A DNA stretch of 64,000 bases from an uncultured Acidobacteriia bacterium (GCA_903825445.1 CAIKAS010000200.1:45968-109967); one strand, 5' to 3'; positions 8,962 through 18,946 are shown, counted from the stretch's first letter. Notes: generated by a model not told the origin, from the letters alone. Numbers and translations are program-made.

Positions 8962-9068
8962 CGGACCAAAACAGAGAGATCGTACGCTCACGACGGGTGC
9001 CTGACTCACATATCGGTCGTATGGTGACGGGAACTCCCGTCCAGATAGTGCCGGGCCTGTGCGGGCAT

Positions 9069-9521
9069 CTACTGCGAGGCCGGCCGGAGAATGCCGTTCA
9101 GATGATTCCCAGACCGATGGGGCGTTCCCGGTAGTGGCGTGCTGAGGACTCGCTGAACTTTTCGCAGAAGCATAGCATCGGCTCGCGGTAGTCCAAGCGC
9201 GGCCCGGACGGAGTCCGTGTCACCGCCGCGGTTGTACATTCTAAGGGCCTCACTTCGTTTATTAACGTTGATTGACGATGGCGGGGAAAATGTTCCCAGT
9301 GAGGCGGCCCGCCCCTCTTCAGCGACGGTCAGTTCGTCCACTCTGAGTTGCAGGGTAATCACGAGGTCACGCAGGGTGGCGATTTCGGCGGAATAATCCG
9401 GCCTGAGGCCGTTGCGTTCACGTTTCGATGACAATCTTCGATAGAGGATAGCCAGTCCCCCTGCCGTTGCGACGACTCCAATCACAGAGGCGACTTCAAT
9501 CCAGTTCAAAGTCAGATTCAT
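9069..9521 (-). CDS. Membrane-anchored hypothetical protein downstream of flhA
   Basis: 150 residues with a good Shine-Dalgarno (AAGGAAG). One N-terminal membrane helix (residues about 10-27, VASVIGVVATAGGLAILYRR) is followed by a short coiled coil (AEIATLRDLVITLQLRVDELT). The C-terminus is a helical segment (RSEALRMYNRGGDTDSVRAALG, broken as EALRMYNRGGDT / SVRAALGLPRADAMLL) that looks like a small DNA-binding-type helix bundle of the DUF2802 sort. That comparison is tentative. It is the last gene of the export operon, 24 bp after flhA, so a role in flagellar assembly or placement is likely but unproved. Confidence 0.6.
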   Translation of the reverse strand: MNLTLNWIEVASVIGVVATAGGLAILYRRLSSKRERNGLRPDYSAEIATLRDLVITLQLRVDELTVAEEGRAASLGTFSPPSSINVNKRSEALRMYNRGGDTDSVRAALGLPRADAMLLRKVQRVLSTPLPGTPHRSGNHLNGILRPASQ

Positions 9522-9545
9522 TTTCTTCTTCCTTTATTCCTTCGG

Positions 9546-11636
9546 TTAACGCACCATACCGAGTGAGGCAACCTTCAACTCGGGGGCGATTTCGTTGTGC
9601 GAGAGTACAAATAAGTTAGGCAGTTTGTTTTCCAGGATCTGCCGCATGAAATAGCGCGAAGCTGAACTGGTAATCAGAACCACCGGCGCTTCAGGCTTGG
9701 GAATCGATTTTTCCACGCGCGACAAAATATCGCGCAAAGTTTCCGGCGAAGCGTTCAGGTGACTGGTTTGGTCACCGTGCTCCACCGCTGTTTCTATGCT
9801 TCGCTCCAGGCTTGCATCCAGAAAATATGCGGGCAGTTCGCCGGCTTTGTTCAGGTATGGTCTCACAATCGTTCGGCGAATCGATTGCCGGACAAACTCA
9901 GTGAGAAGCACGGGATTACGAGTGGATCCAGCGGCCTCTCCTGCCGCTTCGAGGATCGACGATGCGTCTCGAATGGAGACACGTTCCCGCAGAAGATTCT
10001 GAAATACCCTTTGCAACGCAGGGAGTGAGAGCAATTTGGGCACCAACTCCTCCACCATTTTTGGATTGTCAACGGCGGCTCGGTCGAGTATTTTCCTTAT
10101 GTCCAGGCGGGAGAAGACTTCGTGCGCGTAGCGCTTCACAAACTCAGAGATATGTGTGCCAATGACCGTCACAGGATCAACCAGCGTGTAGCCTGCGCTG
10201 CGCGCATCCTCAGCCTGATCGGAGCGTACCCAAAGCGCGGGAATGCCAAAGGCCGGTTCGCGTGTCGCAATACCTTCAATCTGACGGCTCGGCTTACCCA
10301 CCGCGATCGCAAGTTCGTGCCCGGGCGGGACCTCCATGCGAGCAATCTCCACGCCCTTAAGGCAGATGGCGTATTCGTGTGCTTTAAGTGAAAAGTTATC
10401 CTTAAGCCGCAACGGTGGCATGATGTAGCCAAGGTCGGTAGTCAGCTGACGCCGGATGGCGGCCACACGGCGTAACAGAGGAGACTCGGCCCCCCCTTCG
10501 AGCAGCCTCACCAGGCCCAGACCGACATCGATCGCGAGCGGTTCTACCTTAAGCAGATCTTCGATGCTTTCCTTTGCGGGTGCCGCGGGTGCGTCCGTAG
10601 TCGGTGAGTCAGGTTCAGTGAGCGCAGTTGCCCGCATCCGCCATGAGGCGGCACCCAGGGATGAACCGAGCACCAGAAATGGGATTTTCGGTAAACCAGG
10701 AAGCGCGGCGAGCGCTACCAGTACTCCCGCCGTGAACATCAAAGGCTGCCACTTGCCGAACACCTGAGTACTGAAATCGGCGCCCAGTCGGTTATCCGAA
10801 CTGGCGCGCGTAACAATCATGGCGCCGGACACCGAGATCATAAGAGCGGGAATTACAGTTACAAGTCCGTCCCCAATAGTGAGAACGGTATAAGTCTGGA
10901 TGGCGCGCTTCAAATCCATATCGTGCTGGAATACACCAATCAAAAAGCCCGCTATGATGTTGATGCTGGTGATCAGGATGCTCGCCATTGCGTCCCTCTG
11001 GGTAAAGCGGGACGCGCCGTCCATGGCGCCATAGAATTCCGCTTCAGCCGCCAGGCCTTTGCGGCGCGCCCGCGCCTGACCCTCGTCAATGAGGCCGGCG
11101 TTCAGATCCGAATCGATCGACATCTGTTTACCCGGCATCGCGTCCAGTGTGAAGCGAGCCGTCACTTCTGAAATGCGCACCGCTCCATGGTTAATGACTA
11201 CATATTGGATGGCAATCAGGATCAGAAATATTACGGTGCCGATAACGTAGTTGCCGCCTACCACGAAATTCCCGAACGATTCGATAACGTCGCCGGCGGC
11301 GGATGTACCTGAGTTGCCGTTCAGCAGGATCAGCCTGGAGGACGAAACATTCAGCGCCAGCCGAAACAGAGTCAGGAGCAGAAGAGTTGTGGGGAACACG
11401 CTGAATTCCACGGGCTTCGTCAGGTATACCGATACCATCAGTACGATCACGGACAACATGATGTCGATAACGAGCAGGAAGTCCAGCAGGAATCCCGGCA
11501 TAGGTGTGATCAATGCGAGAATGATCGCGAGCACTGCCAGCGGCACGGCAATCTCCGCTGCGGCAATTTTGGAAAACTTAGGGAATATCTTGCCGCCAGG
11601 GGCGGCTACTGCGTTCGGTTGTGCTAATGACGTCAT
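9546..11636 (-). CDS. flhA: FlhA flagellar type III export gate protein
   Basis: 696 residues, the standard FlhA length. The N-terminal half has about eight membrane helices and the conserved cytoplasmic loop (PGKQMSIDSDLNAGLIDEGQ) with FHIPEP-family features. The C-terminal half is the cytoplasmic export-substrate dock (VDPVTVIGTHISEFVKRYAHE and nearby). It forms the nonameric ring of the export gate. It lies 3 bp after the flhB stop in the fliK-to-flhA leftward operon. Confidence 0.97.
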   Translation of the reverse strand: MTSLAQPNAVAAPGGKIFPKFSKIAAAEIAVPLAVLAIILALITPMPGFLLDFLLVIDIMLSVIVLMVSVYLTKPVEFSVFPTTLLLLTLFRLALNVSSSRLILLNGNSGTSAAGDVIESFGNFVVGGNYVIGTVIFLILIAIQYVVINHGAVRISEVTARFTLDAMPGKQMSIDSDLNAGLIDEGQARARRKGLAAEAEFYGAMDGASRFTQRDAMASILITSINIIAGFLIGVFQHDMDLKRAIQTYTVLTIGDGLVTVIPALMISVSGAMIVTRASSDNRLGADFSTQVFGKWQPLMFTAGVLVALAALPGLPKIPFLVLGSSLGAASWRMRATALTEPDSPTTDAPAAPAKESIEDLLKVEPLAIDVGLGLVRLLEGGAESPLLRRVAAIRRQLTTDLGYIMPPLRLKDNFSLKAHEYAICLKGVEIARMEVPPGHELAIAVGKPSRQIEGIATREPAFGIPALWVRSDQAEDARSAGYTLVDPVTVIGTHISEFVKRYAHEVFSRLDIRKILDRAAVDNPKMVEELVPKLLSLPALQRVFQNLLRERVSIRDASSILEAAGEAAGSTRNPVLLTEFVRQSIRRTIVRPYLNKAGELPAYFLDASLERSIETAVEHGDQTSHLNASPETLRDILSRVEKSIPKPEAPVVLITSSASRYFMRQILENKLPNLFVLSHNEIAPELKVASLGMVR

Positions 11637-11639
11637 TAT

Positions 11640-12692
11640 TTATTTCCTGTTGGTCACCCGGAAGATGTATGCAAGGATTTCCGCAACTGCTCGATAAAGA
11701 TGTGCCGGGATCTCCTGACCCACATCCACGGACTTGTAAAGCGCGCGTGCCAAAGGCGGATTCTCAATCAACGGCACCTGATTGGACAGGGCTTTTTCAC
11801 GAATGCGCAGCGCAAGATAGTTCTTGCCTTTGGCGACCACCAGCGGGGCCGCCATGCTATCCGGGTCATACTTCAGGGCCACGGCGAAATGAGTGGGGTT
11901 CACGATTACCGCGGTCGCCGTCGGAACTTCCTTCATCATGCGGCGACGAGACAGGTCGCGTCGCAGGGCGCGAATCTTAGCCTTGATCTGGGGATTACCT
12001 TCGGACTCCTTCGATTCATCCTTAACTTCCTGTTTTGTCATTCGCATGCCGCTCATGTGCTTGCGTTTCTCACGGAATAACTCAACAAAGCCGAAGACGA
12101 GGAACAGGCCCGCGGCCTTCCACAGCAAACCCTGAAGGATTCCGCATATCTCGTCCATTCCGGTGCGAACATTGGAGAGGGGCAGGATGATGAAACGATC
12201 CAGCTGCGCCGATACCACTCCGTAGATCGCCATGCCGAACAGAGGCAGCATGATCAAGGCCTGCATCAGGCCGGCGAAGTTCTGTGCAGGCATTTGGCGA
12301 AGTTTCGAAAGAGGATTCAGGCGCGTGAAATCCGGTGTTAGCTTCTTTACCGAGAACCCCATTTTTGTGACGCCGAGTTGCAGGGCGAGACCCAGAACGA
12401 CGAGCCCGGCACCGCCGACTATCAAGGGCACGAGGCAGCTGAAAAGAACGTCGCTGCCCAACCTCATCAATTCCGCTGAGTTCACATCCGTGGAAAATGC
12501 GCGACCGAGAAAAGTACGGAAGATGCCCGCTATGTGGTTCATGCAGTCGATGCCCTTGTACTGCAGCAGGGCGACGAAGAGACAAAACTGCATACCCGCG
12601 ATGAAGTGGCGCGCAGAGGGTACCTGACCTTCCTCGCGCGCCTTCTCGACACGTTTCTTTGTCGGTTGTTCTGACTTTTGCGGGTCTGCCAT
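11640..12692 (-). CDS. flhB: FlhB flagellar export switch protein
   Basis: 350 residues. The N-terminal ESEQPT-like start (PQKSEQPTKKRVEKAREEGQ) leads into four membrane helices. The cytoplasmic domain has the autocleavage motif NPTH at residues 265-268 (VIVNPTHFAVAL). Self-cleavage between N and P switches export from hook to filament substrates, in concert with FliK (encoded at the head of this operon). The start is 6 bp after the fliR stop. Confidence 0.97.
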   Translation of the reverse strand: MADPQKSEQPTKKRVEKAREEGQVPSARHFIAGMQFCLFVALLQYKGIDCMNHIAGIFRTFLGRAFSTDVNSAELMRLGSDVLFSCLVPLIVGGAGLVVLGLALQLGVTKMGFSVKKLTPDFTRLNPLSKLRQMPAQNFAGLMQALIMLPLFGMAIYGVVSAQLDRFIILPLSNVRTGMDEICGILQGLLWKAAGLFLVFGFVELFREKRKHMSGMRMTKQEVKDESKESEGNPQIKAKIRALRRDLSRRRMMKEVPTATAVIVNPTHFAVALKYDPDSMAAPLVVAKGKNYLALRIREKALSNQVPLIENPPLARALYKSVDVGQEIPAHLYRAVAEILAYIFRVTNRK

Positions 12693-12698
12693 GGCTGT

Positions 12699-13466
12699 CT
12701 AACGAATGAGATCCGGAAGCGCCCTGAAAAGTCGGACAGCATAGTCCTGATAAACGCGGGGGAAGACGGCAGCCGTCGTGGCGAGAATCAGCAGGGCAGA
12801 AACAATTTTTGCGGGAAACGCCATGGAATTCAGTTGCAGATGAGAGTTGATGCGGCCAAGCAGCGCAAGCGACACGTCAATCATGACGAGTAGCCCGATC
12901 ACCGGGAAGGCCAGGCGCAGGCCGGTCGAAAATATGGTCGAGGAGAGTCGGATGATGCCGTCGACTGTTACTCCCGAGATGGCGAAGGATCCGGGTGGCT
13001 GTGTTTCCAGACTGCGAGCGAAGATACGCACGATTTGCCGGTGCATTCCTGTTGCGAAAAACAGCAGGCCCGCCATCGATTGCGCCATGACGACGAACAT
13101 GCCTGCATCCGCCTGGGTCGTCGGGTCGACCGTGGACGCGAAAGAGTGCCCCGTATGCAGGGCTATCATCTGACCAAAAAGCCCAAAGGCTTCAGCCAGA
13201 AAAGCTACGACGAGGCCGATTGTGATTCCCATAGCCGCTTCCGATATCAGCCAGCCCGCCAACATTCCTGCGCCGGGAGTTGCGTGCAGAGCCGGCCACA
13301 CGGGATATAGGGCAAGGGTCAGTGTTAGAACCAGCGCGATGCGAACAGGCTCGGGGCTTCCGCTGAGGCTGGGTATGGGGACAAATACCAATGCGCCTGA
13401 GATTCGCGCCAGCACTACCATGAATGCATACAGCGTAGTCAGCTGCAGGGTTACCTCATTGCCCAT
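12699..13466 (-). CDS. fliR: FliR flagellar export apparatus protein
   Basis: 255 residues with five to six hydrophobic segments, including the conserved AFGLFGQMIALHTGHSFAS and GILVMIDVSLALLGR-like regions (here GLLVMIDVSLALLGRINSH). FliR is the single subunit that closes the FliP5-FliQ4-FliR1 export channel. Its start overlaps the end of fliQ by 11 bp, which indicates translational coupling. Confidence 0.95.
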   Translation of the reverse strand: MGNEVTLQLTTLYAFMVVLARISGALVFVPIPSLSGSPEPVRIALVLTLTLALYPVWPALHATPGAGMLAGWLISEAAMGITIGLVVAFLAEAFGLFGQMIALHTGHSFASTVDPTTQADAGMFVVMAQSMAGLLFFATGMHRQIVRIFARSLETQPPGSFAISGVTVDGIIRLSSTIFSTGLRLAFPVIGLLVMIDVSLALLGRINSHLQLNSMAFPAKIVSALLILATTAAVFPRVYQDYAVRLFRALPDLIR

Positions 13467-13725
13467 AACGGCCGAGGTTCCCGAGGATCAGAGTAGCGTA
13501 GGCGATGGCCTTATGGAGAATCCAGGGCATCGAGAATACGAGCGCCGCCAGCACGGCGACAAGCCGGGGAACAGTGCTGAAGGTAGAGTCCTGTATCGAG
13601 GTCACAATTTGCAGAAGACTGATCACCACGCTGGCAGCGAGACCTACCGCCAGAATGGGCGCGCTGAGCATTAAAGTCACCATGAGCATGTCGCGGACGA
13701 TCTGGACCACGGAATCGGGTGTCAT
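13456..13725 (-). CDS. fliQ: FliQ flagellar export apparatus protein
   Basis: 89 residues with two membrane helices (MLMVTLMLSAPILAVGLAAS and PRLVAVLAALVFSMPWILHK) joined by the conserved ISLLQIVTSIQDSTFSTVP loop. This is the standard FliQ pattern and length. The start codon shares a base with the fliP stop (TGATG) and the end overlaps fliR. Confidence 0.95.
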   Translation of the reverse strand: MTPDSVVQIVRDMLMVTLMLSAPILAVGLAASVVISLLQIVTSIQDSTFSTVPRLVAVLAALVFSMPWILHKAIAYATLILGNLGRYGQ

Positions 13726-14480
13726 CAGGTATGGAAGCCTTTCATCAGCGATCCGATCACCAGGTTCCAGCCATCCACAAGAACAAACAGCAGTATTTTG
13801 AATGGGGCTGAAATCATGACCGGCGGCAGCTGCATCATGCCGATCGAAACCGTGACCGAAGCAACCACCAGATCGACAACCAGAAAGGGAAGATACAAGA
13901 TAGCCCCGATTTGAAACCCGGCTTTCAGTTCGGAGAGAATATACGCCGGCACAAGCACGCTCATCGACAGGTCGTCGTGATTTCGTGGCGTCGGCGAATG
14001 TGTAATCTCCAGCATTAACTGGATATCTTTTTCACGGGCAAACTTTACCAGAAAACCGCGCATCGGCTTGGATCCGGCGTCGAAAGCTTCGCTGACTGTG
14101 GCCTTCCCCTGCTCCATCGGTTCCCAGCCCTGGTGGTAAACATCCAGTGCGACAGGCTGCATCACGGCGATAGTCAGGAAGAGCGCTAGGCCAAGCAATA
14201 CCTGATTGGAAGGAGTTGTTTGCGTGCCTAGCGCCTGACGGAGAAAGTGCAGCACCACAGTAATTCGCAGAAACGGCGTGATACACATCACGACTGCTGG
14301 TAACAGCGTCAGCAGCGTCATCAGGATGATGATCTGCATTGGTGCGCTGATGGATTGGCCACCTGCATTCAGACTGGCGCCTAGCAGAGGACCGGCGGGT
14401 GGCGCCGCCGCACTCGCCGGCATCAGCGCAATCGCAAGCACCGAGGATGCTTTTAGTAATGTCTTTAGATTCGTGTTCAT
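13725..14480 (-). CDS. fliP: FliP flagellar export apparatus protein
   Basis: 251 residues from the ATG that overlaps the fliO stop (ATGA), chosen over an upstream in-frame start. A signal peptide (LKTLLKASSVLAIALMPASA) is followed by the FliP core: ITPFLRITVVLHFLRQALG, PSNQVLLGLALFLT and the DLVVASVTVSIGMMQLPPVM segment, with the C-terminal helix VDGWNLVIGSL. FliP forms the pentameric entry channel of the export gate. Confidence 0.96.
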   Translation of the reverse strand: MNTNLKTLLKASSVLAIALMPASAAAPPAGPLLGASLNAGGQSISAPMQIIILMTLLTLLPAVVMCITPFLRITVVLHFLRQALGTQTTPSNQVLLGLALFLTIAVMQPVALDVYHQGWEPMEQGKATVSEAFDAGSKPMRGFLVKFAREKDIQLMLEITHSPTPRNHDDLSMSVLVPAYILSELKAGFQIGAILYLPFLVVDLVVASVTVSIGMMQLPPVMISAPFKILLFVLVDGWNLVIGSLMKGFHT

Positions 14481-14773
14481 GGTCTGTGATCCGCCGAAAT
14501 TCCGGAGTCGACGTGGGCCCATGGTGAGCTTTCCACTACCTGGCAACCTGTGGGAGACGAAGCGATCAGGATCGCCCGGTCTCCCATCCGGATCAGATGC
14601 AGCGCGGTGTTAGGCGAAAGCGGCAGACGTTCCACTCGTTCCAGGAATTTGGTTCCCGTGCGTCCGGAAATGCCTTTCACGTGTGCCATACCTCGCCCCT
14701 TGAGCCACCAGAGCGAGCCCCCGAGCAGACCGAAAACCGCCAATACCGCGAGAATCTGTTGAAGCCCCTCCAT
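14477..14773 (-). CDS. fliO: FliO-like flagellar biosynthesis protein
   Basis: 98 residues. One N-terminal membrane helix (LQQILAVLAVFGLLGGSLWW) is followed by a small cytoplasmic beta domain (FLERVERLPLSPNTALHLIR, GDRAILIASSPTGCQVVES). This is the expected FliO layout, and it sits between fliN and fliP as usual. FliO assists FliP assembly. Sequence conservation in the family is low, so position carries much of the weight. Confidence 0.83.
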   Translation of the reverse strand: MEGLQQILAVLAVFGLLGGSLWWLKGRGMAHVKGISGRTGTKFLERVERLPLSPNTALHLIRMGDRAILIASSPTGCQVVESSPWAHVDSGISADHRP

Positions 14774-14775
14774 AT

Positions 14776-15024
14776 TTACTCGTATTGCTGGAAGTCCGCC
14801 AGCCGTATTCCCGTCGTAGTTTCATTGACAACGATCTCGCCGAAACCGACAAGCTGCCCGCCGATTCGCACGTCGAGATTCTCGCCGGCGGACCGGTTCA
14901 TACGAATCACTGAGTCCTTATCGAGTTCAAGAATCTGGCGCACCGTCAGGAGACGCCGATCAAGTTCCACTTCCACGTCCAGTGGTACGTCCAGATAAAG
15001 TGATACTTCTTCAATCGCTGTCAA
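14776..15024 (-). CDS. fliN: FliN flagellar switch protein
   Basis: 82 residues, essentially only the SpoA (surface presentation of antigens) domain: LYLDVPLDVEVELDRRLLTV, ILELDKDSVIRMNRSAGE, VDVRIGGQLVGFGEIVV-like (here LDVRIGGQLVGFGEIVV). The start is TTG with GGAG seven bases upstream; no in-frame ATG exists before a stop codon. FliN is part of the C-ring and binds CheY-P and the export ATPase complex. FliM and FliG are not in this window. Confidence 0.93.
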   Translation of the reverse strand: MTAIEEVSLYLDVPLDVEVELDRRLLTVRQILELDKDSVIRMNRSAGENLDVRIGGQLVGFGEIVVNETTTGIRLADFQQYE

Positions 15025-15066
15025 GTCATTGCTCCATTACCAGGTGTCCAGTCATGCCCGACGCGA

Positions 15067-16344
15067 TTACTGCTGCGCCAGGTTGATGGTGTCCTGACTA
15101 AGCTGGTTCATCGTAGTGACAACTTTGCCGTTCGCTTCATAAGCTCGCTGCAGGACGATGAGGTTTGTAAATTCGCTGGCAATATCTACCGTGGATGCCT
15201 CGAGTGATCCGCCGAGAATTTGTCCGCGGCCACCCGTATTTGCGGTCCCGATCGCCGGCAGGGCAGTCGCGGCGGTTGACTGGAAATCGTTATCGCCTAC
15301 TGCAGTCAGCGAATCGGGATTTCGGATCGATGCGAGCGCCAGCTGCGCCACTACCGACTGGGTGCCGTCCGAGTACTGGGCCATCACCTGGCCGCCGGAA
15401 GCCATGCTGACATTCAACAGCTCGGCCGAAGTCTGACCGTTCGAGGCATTCGCCGAAACTCCGGACGGCTGGGAGACCTGAGTGATCGTGGGATTTCCAC
15501 TGGCATCGTACAGATTCCAGTTGGTACTCAAGTCAGCCGCGTTGTCGGAGAGTCCGGTAATGCTGAGAGGAATTACGCCATTGGCTGCGGACGGCGTTAC
15601 CAACTGGCCACTTGCATTGAAAGTGAGAGTTCCCGGAGATGCCAGCAGGTTCGTCGGTGTGCCCGGCGTGCCGGCCGTGGTGGTGTTGCCTGGAACAGTG
15701 ATCTGGTAATCCCACTGCAGGGGATTGGTTGCGTCCTTAGTCATGGTCAGTGTCATGGTCACTTGATTCCCAAGGGAATCGACCGCCTGAATTGGCGTGG
15801 AGAAGGTCCCGTCCGCCGCACCAGGAGTCGCGGAGGCGTCGAGGTTCATGTTTACCGAAACATCCGTGGTAGCGACTGGCTGCCGGATCTCACCCACTGG
15901 AATCTGAATATTGCCAATGGCCCCGTTGGTGTTTATCTGGCCACCCGATTGGTTCCAGCCCTGCACCGCCTGCCCGGTCGCGGTCAGCAGATTGCCGGAG
16001 GCGTCTACCTGAAAGGTGCCGTCGCGGGTATACAGCGTATTGTTCGTCGATGGATCCTGAACAATGAAGAAGCCGTCACCCTGAATGGCGGAATCGAGCG
16101 GCCCCGTACTGGACGCGATGGCCCCCTGCGTGAATTGGGTGATGGTGATCGGCGGAGCGACGCCCATACCGACCTGGGTAGTGCCAAGCCCGCCCTCCTG
16201 TGACTGACTTAACAGATCCTGAAACGACACCGTGGTGTCCTTGTAACCCGTGGTGTTAAGGTTGGCGAGATTATTGCCCACCACATCAATTGCAGTGGAT
16301 GTGGCGTCGAGCGCGGATAATGCTGTTGAAAGTGCTGTAAACAT
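15067..16344 (-). CDS. flgE: FlgE flagellar hook protein
   Basis: 425 residues. The N-terminus has the rod/hook signature (STAIDVVGNNLANLNTTGYK), the centre is the D1/D2 beta region (GPLDSAIQGDGFFIVQ, YTRDGTFQVDASGNL), and the C-terminus is the conserved FTNLIVLQRAYEANGKVVTT helix. FlgE polymerises into the hook. It follows flgD, the hook cap, and fliK, the ruler, as is usual. Confidence 0.95.
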   Translation of the reverse strand: MFTALSTALSALDATSTAIDVVGNNLANLNTTGYKDTTVSFQDLLSQSQEGGLGTTQVGMGVAPPITITQFTQGAIASSTGPLDSAIQGDGFFIVQDPSTNNTLYTRDGTFQVDASGNLLTATGQAVQGWNQSGGQINTNGAIGNIQIPVGEIRQPVATTDVSVNMNLDASATPGAADGTFSTPIQAVDSLGNQVTMTLTMTKDATNPLQWDYQITVPGNTTTAGTPGTPTNLLASPGTLTFNASGQLVTPSAANGVIPLSITGLSDNAADLSTNWNLYDASGNPTITQVSQPSGVSANASNGQTSAELLNVSMASGGQVMAQYSDGTQSVVAQLALASIRNPDSLTAVGDNDFQSTAATALPAIGTANTGGRGQILGGSLEASTVDIASEFTNLIVLQRAYEANGKVVTTMNQLSQDTINLAQQ

Positions 16345-16362
16345 AGGTCTGCAGTGTTCCTT

Positions 16363-16764
16363 TTAGTTGCCGTTCTGTGTGGTTGTGCCGCTGGTGCTGG
16401 TGGTGCTGGGCGCATCGCTGCCGCTGGTTGGGTTGGCCGCGCCGGAGGTGCCAGTTGTGCTGCCGGTGGCGGGCGTTGAGCTTGCTGCCGCTGTGACTGA
16501 CTGCGCGAGAGTGTCCGTATCCGTACGGATCTGCATGGTCTGTTCAAGCTGACTGAACTGTGCGAGTTCGCTGACGAACTGTGTGGGGTCTGCTGGCGTC
16601 GTAGGATCCTGGTACTTCAGCTGAGCGACCAGCAGTTGCAGGAACGTGTCTTCGGAAGGCGCTATGCCCCCCAGTGACGATGTCGAAGAAGAAGATGAGG
16701 TGCTGGGCGCCGTAGGGGCCGTGCTTGCTGCGAATGATGCGAATGGGCTTAAGGATGTTGCCAT
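16363..16764 (-). CDS. flgD: FlgD hook cap protein, short form
   Basis: 133 residues. The Ser/Thr-rich leader is followed by the diagnostic [20 protein letters not shown] and [20 protein letters not shown] segments. The protein then ends in a Ser/Thr/Gly-rich tail, without the tudor and FnIII-like domains found in ~220-residue FlgD proteins. Only the conserved hook-binding N-terminal part is kept, so how the cap plate is built is unclear. The ATG touches the fliK stop. Confidence 0.9.
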   Translation of the reverse strand: MATSLSPFASFAASTAPTAPSTSSSSSTSSLGGIAPSEDTFLQLLVAQLKYQDPTTPADPTQFVSELAQFSQLEQTMQIRTDTDTLAQSVTAAASSTPATGSTTGTSGAANPTSGSDAPSTTSTSGTTTQNGN

Positions 16765-18710
16765 TATTTGCTCCTGTTAAGTTGGCGTGAGGCCATTGAA
16801 AGATTGAGTTGCTCCAGCCACGCAGGGCGCTTGCCCCGTCCGTTCTGACCGGATTGTTGTTCATCCCCCGACGATTGCTGGCCGGTGTTCTGCTTCTGAC
16901 CACCGTCGGATTCGCGTTCGTCGGATGTTCCACGCCGGTCCGCGCCGCGATCTGAAAGATTGGAGCCTGCTGATCCGGTGGGCGCAAACGCTTCGGTGCT
17001 ATAGCCACTCTGATTAAGCTTGCCGGTCAGACTTCCCAGATCGTCACGGAGGGAGTGTGCCAGCGTTTGGTCGGGTGTCCGCACACTCACCAGAATTTCG
17101 CCGGCGCGTTCCGTCAGCCGGATCTCCACTTTCTGATCGTTTCCAGACGGAACACTCAGCGAAATTTGATGGGCAGGCCCGACAGCTGGGTTGTCGTCCG
17201 CCACTACCGGCGCAGCAGACGCGGGGGAATCGGATGCTGCTGTGGTGGGTGCTTTCGGCGTCGTTGCGATGGAATTACCCGGGCTACCTTGAGCGCTTCC
17301 TGTCCCGACCAGACCCTGACCGTGGATCAATGTTGAATCGATGGGTGCAGTCATAGGCTGCGGGTCCACGTGCTTCGGGTCGGTAGCAGAATTGGCGTCG
17401 TGATTGCCTCCCTCATGACCATCTCTCTCGCTGTTTTGCTGCGCACCGGAGTCGGCACCGGGGGCTCGAGTAACGCCGTTCGTTGCTGAAACTCCGCTGC
17501 CTGCCGGTGTCCCAGCCGCCGATGAAGTGAGTTGGTCCCCGGAACGGTTCGGTGATTCTGTACTGCGCGGCTCGACCACTGACATCCGGGAATTCGGAGC
17601 CAAGTTGTCGGGGATACCAGTTGTTACTCCTGCCGCCTCTGGTGTTTCTTTGGCAACGGAGTTGCCTGCAGACATGTCCGCAGATTGGATGTCGCCGGCC
17701 GCTGGTTCCTTGGGCAGCTCAGCTGGAGGCTGAGGAGAACGTACGCTGGACGGCACTGGAGAGTGCATCTCAGGCCTGACCGCAAATTCTGTAGCTCGCG
17801 ATGAGACTACGGGCGACTCGGGCTGCGATGGCATTGCGCTTGAAACAGCTGGCGGCCCTTCGGTGATTGACTCCGCCTGACGGAGTCGCAAAGCGAATGC
17901 CAACTCGCCGTGAGAATCGCCTGCAGTTCGCGTGCCTGTTTCCACCCGAGGTTCGTCGAGGCTTGTTGTGATCTCGGGCTGGCTCGATGACAGCGATTGC
18001 GAAGCGGTAGTTGAATCCGCCGCGAGTGGCAGTCGAATGGATGTCGCCTGGGGCGGTTCCGGCTGAACGGGCACTGTCTGGCTTGTTGTTGCCAGATCCG
18101 ATGCGGTCTGAGCTACCTCACCAGGCGCGGACTGCGCGGCTACATTCGCCTGTGGCGTAGATCGTGCGTCGCGGGCAACGGCCTTCTCTTTTACTGCCGG
18201 CGCCGCTTGCAATTGAATCCGAACGGCCATCTGAGGAACTGCCACCGAATAGAGCGAGGTTTGCGAGATGAGGGCATTCAGTGACGCGCGCTTTGCATCA
18301 GCATTGGTATCGCCCTCGGCGTTATTCGGAGTCGTACCGCCGTCGGCGCTGTTGCTTGCGTCGGTCTCGGTGTCGGTTCCGCGCTGGTCTGTTGCGGAAC
18401 TGAATGAGAGGGGCAGGCGGAGCGGCGACTTGCTGTTAGGTTGTGGTGGCAGATTTGCAAAGGGCAGCGCTGTCGCATCGAACAGATCGCCCGGACTCTT
18501 CTGGACGACATCTTTCTTAGCTGAGCCCGGCGCCTTGGCGCCCGAACCAGGCATAGTTATCGGTTCATCAGCTGCCTGCCCCACGGAACTATTCAGGAAA
18601 GCGAGAAAACCACCCGCAGATGGAATCTGCGTTGCGGAGCGTCCGGAGAGTCCCCCGGTCAGTGCCGGTGAAATCGACGCGAAAGGCGCGCTGGAGTGAA
18701 TCGATGTCAA
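16764..18710 (-). CDS. fliK: FliK-like hook-length control protein
   Basis: 648 residues beginning at TTG. Most of it is Ser/Pro/Ala/Gln-rich low complexity, as expected for a secreted molecular ruler. The globular C-terminal domain lies near residues 530-600 ([52 protein letters not shown]). That fold binds FlhB to trigger the substrate switch. It is long for the family (about 400), which may imply a long hook. It is the first gene of the leftward hook/export operon. Confidence 0.85.
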   Translation of the reverse strand: MTSIHSSAPFASISPALTGGLSGRSATQIPSAGGFLAFLNSSVGQAADEPITMPGSGAKAPGSAKKDVVQKSPGDLFDATALPFANLPPQPNSKSPLRLPLSFSSATDQRGTDTETDASNSADGGTTPNNAEGDTNADAKRASLNALISQTSLYSVAVPQMAVRIQLQAAPAVKEKAVARDARSTPQANVAAQSAPGEVAQTASDLATTSQTVPVQPEPPQATSIRLPLAADSTTASQSLSSSQPEITTSLDEPRVETGTRTAGDSHGELAFALRLRQAESITEGPPAVSSAMPSQPESPVVSSRATEFAVRPEMHSPVPSSVRSPQPPAELPKEPAAGDIQSADMSAGNSVAKETPEAAGVTTGIPDNLAPNSRMSVVEPRSTESPNRSGDQLTSSAAGTPAGSGVSATNGVTRAPGADSGAQQNSERDGHEGGNHDANSATDPKHVDPQPMTAPIDSTLIHGQGLVGTGSAQGSPGNSIATTPKAPTTAASDSPASAAPVVADDNPAVGPAHQISLSVPSGNDQKVEIRLTERAGEILVSVRTPDQTLAHSLRDDLGSLTGKLNQSGYSTEAFAPTGSAGSNLSDRGADRRGTSDERESDGGQKQNTGQQSSGDEQQSGQNGRGKRPAWLEQLNLSMASRQLNRSK

Positions 18711-18721
18711 GCCACCGTTAG

Positions 18722-18737
18722 GGCATTTAGTTTGCCA
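18722..18737 (-). promoter_or_regulatory. Weak sigma-54-like element upstream of fliK
   Basis: The minus strand reads TGGCAAACTAAATGCC, which keeps GG-N10-GC spacing and the TGGCA and TGC blocks but misses CG and one T. It lies only 12 bp from the fliK start codon, so transcription would start at or inside the gene. It is noted because better sigma-54 matches lie near other flagellar operons in the window. Confidence 0.25.
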
Positions 18738-18946
18738 GAATATTCCACCCGGACGCTAGCGCGCCTAATGTGCCTGGCTTCAGAAAGTTAGCCCCGCGTG
18801 GCATACCCGGAGTGAATAACGTAAAGAACGGTACGGCACTAGCGGAATATCGACGCCACGGGCCCGATTGTCGAAATCTAAACGAAGCCGAGGCGCTCCT
18901 GATTCGCTTATCGTCCATTTTCTTCAATGTTTTGGCCCGACATGGT

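Noticed and set aside
18711-18720. TAACGGTGGC, identical to half of the regulon palindrome, directly upstream of fliK
   Set aside because: The other half is missing and it covers the ribosome site; a 10-base match in 64 kb of GC-rich DNA can occur by chance.
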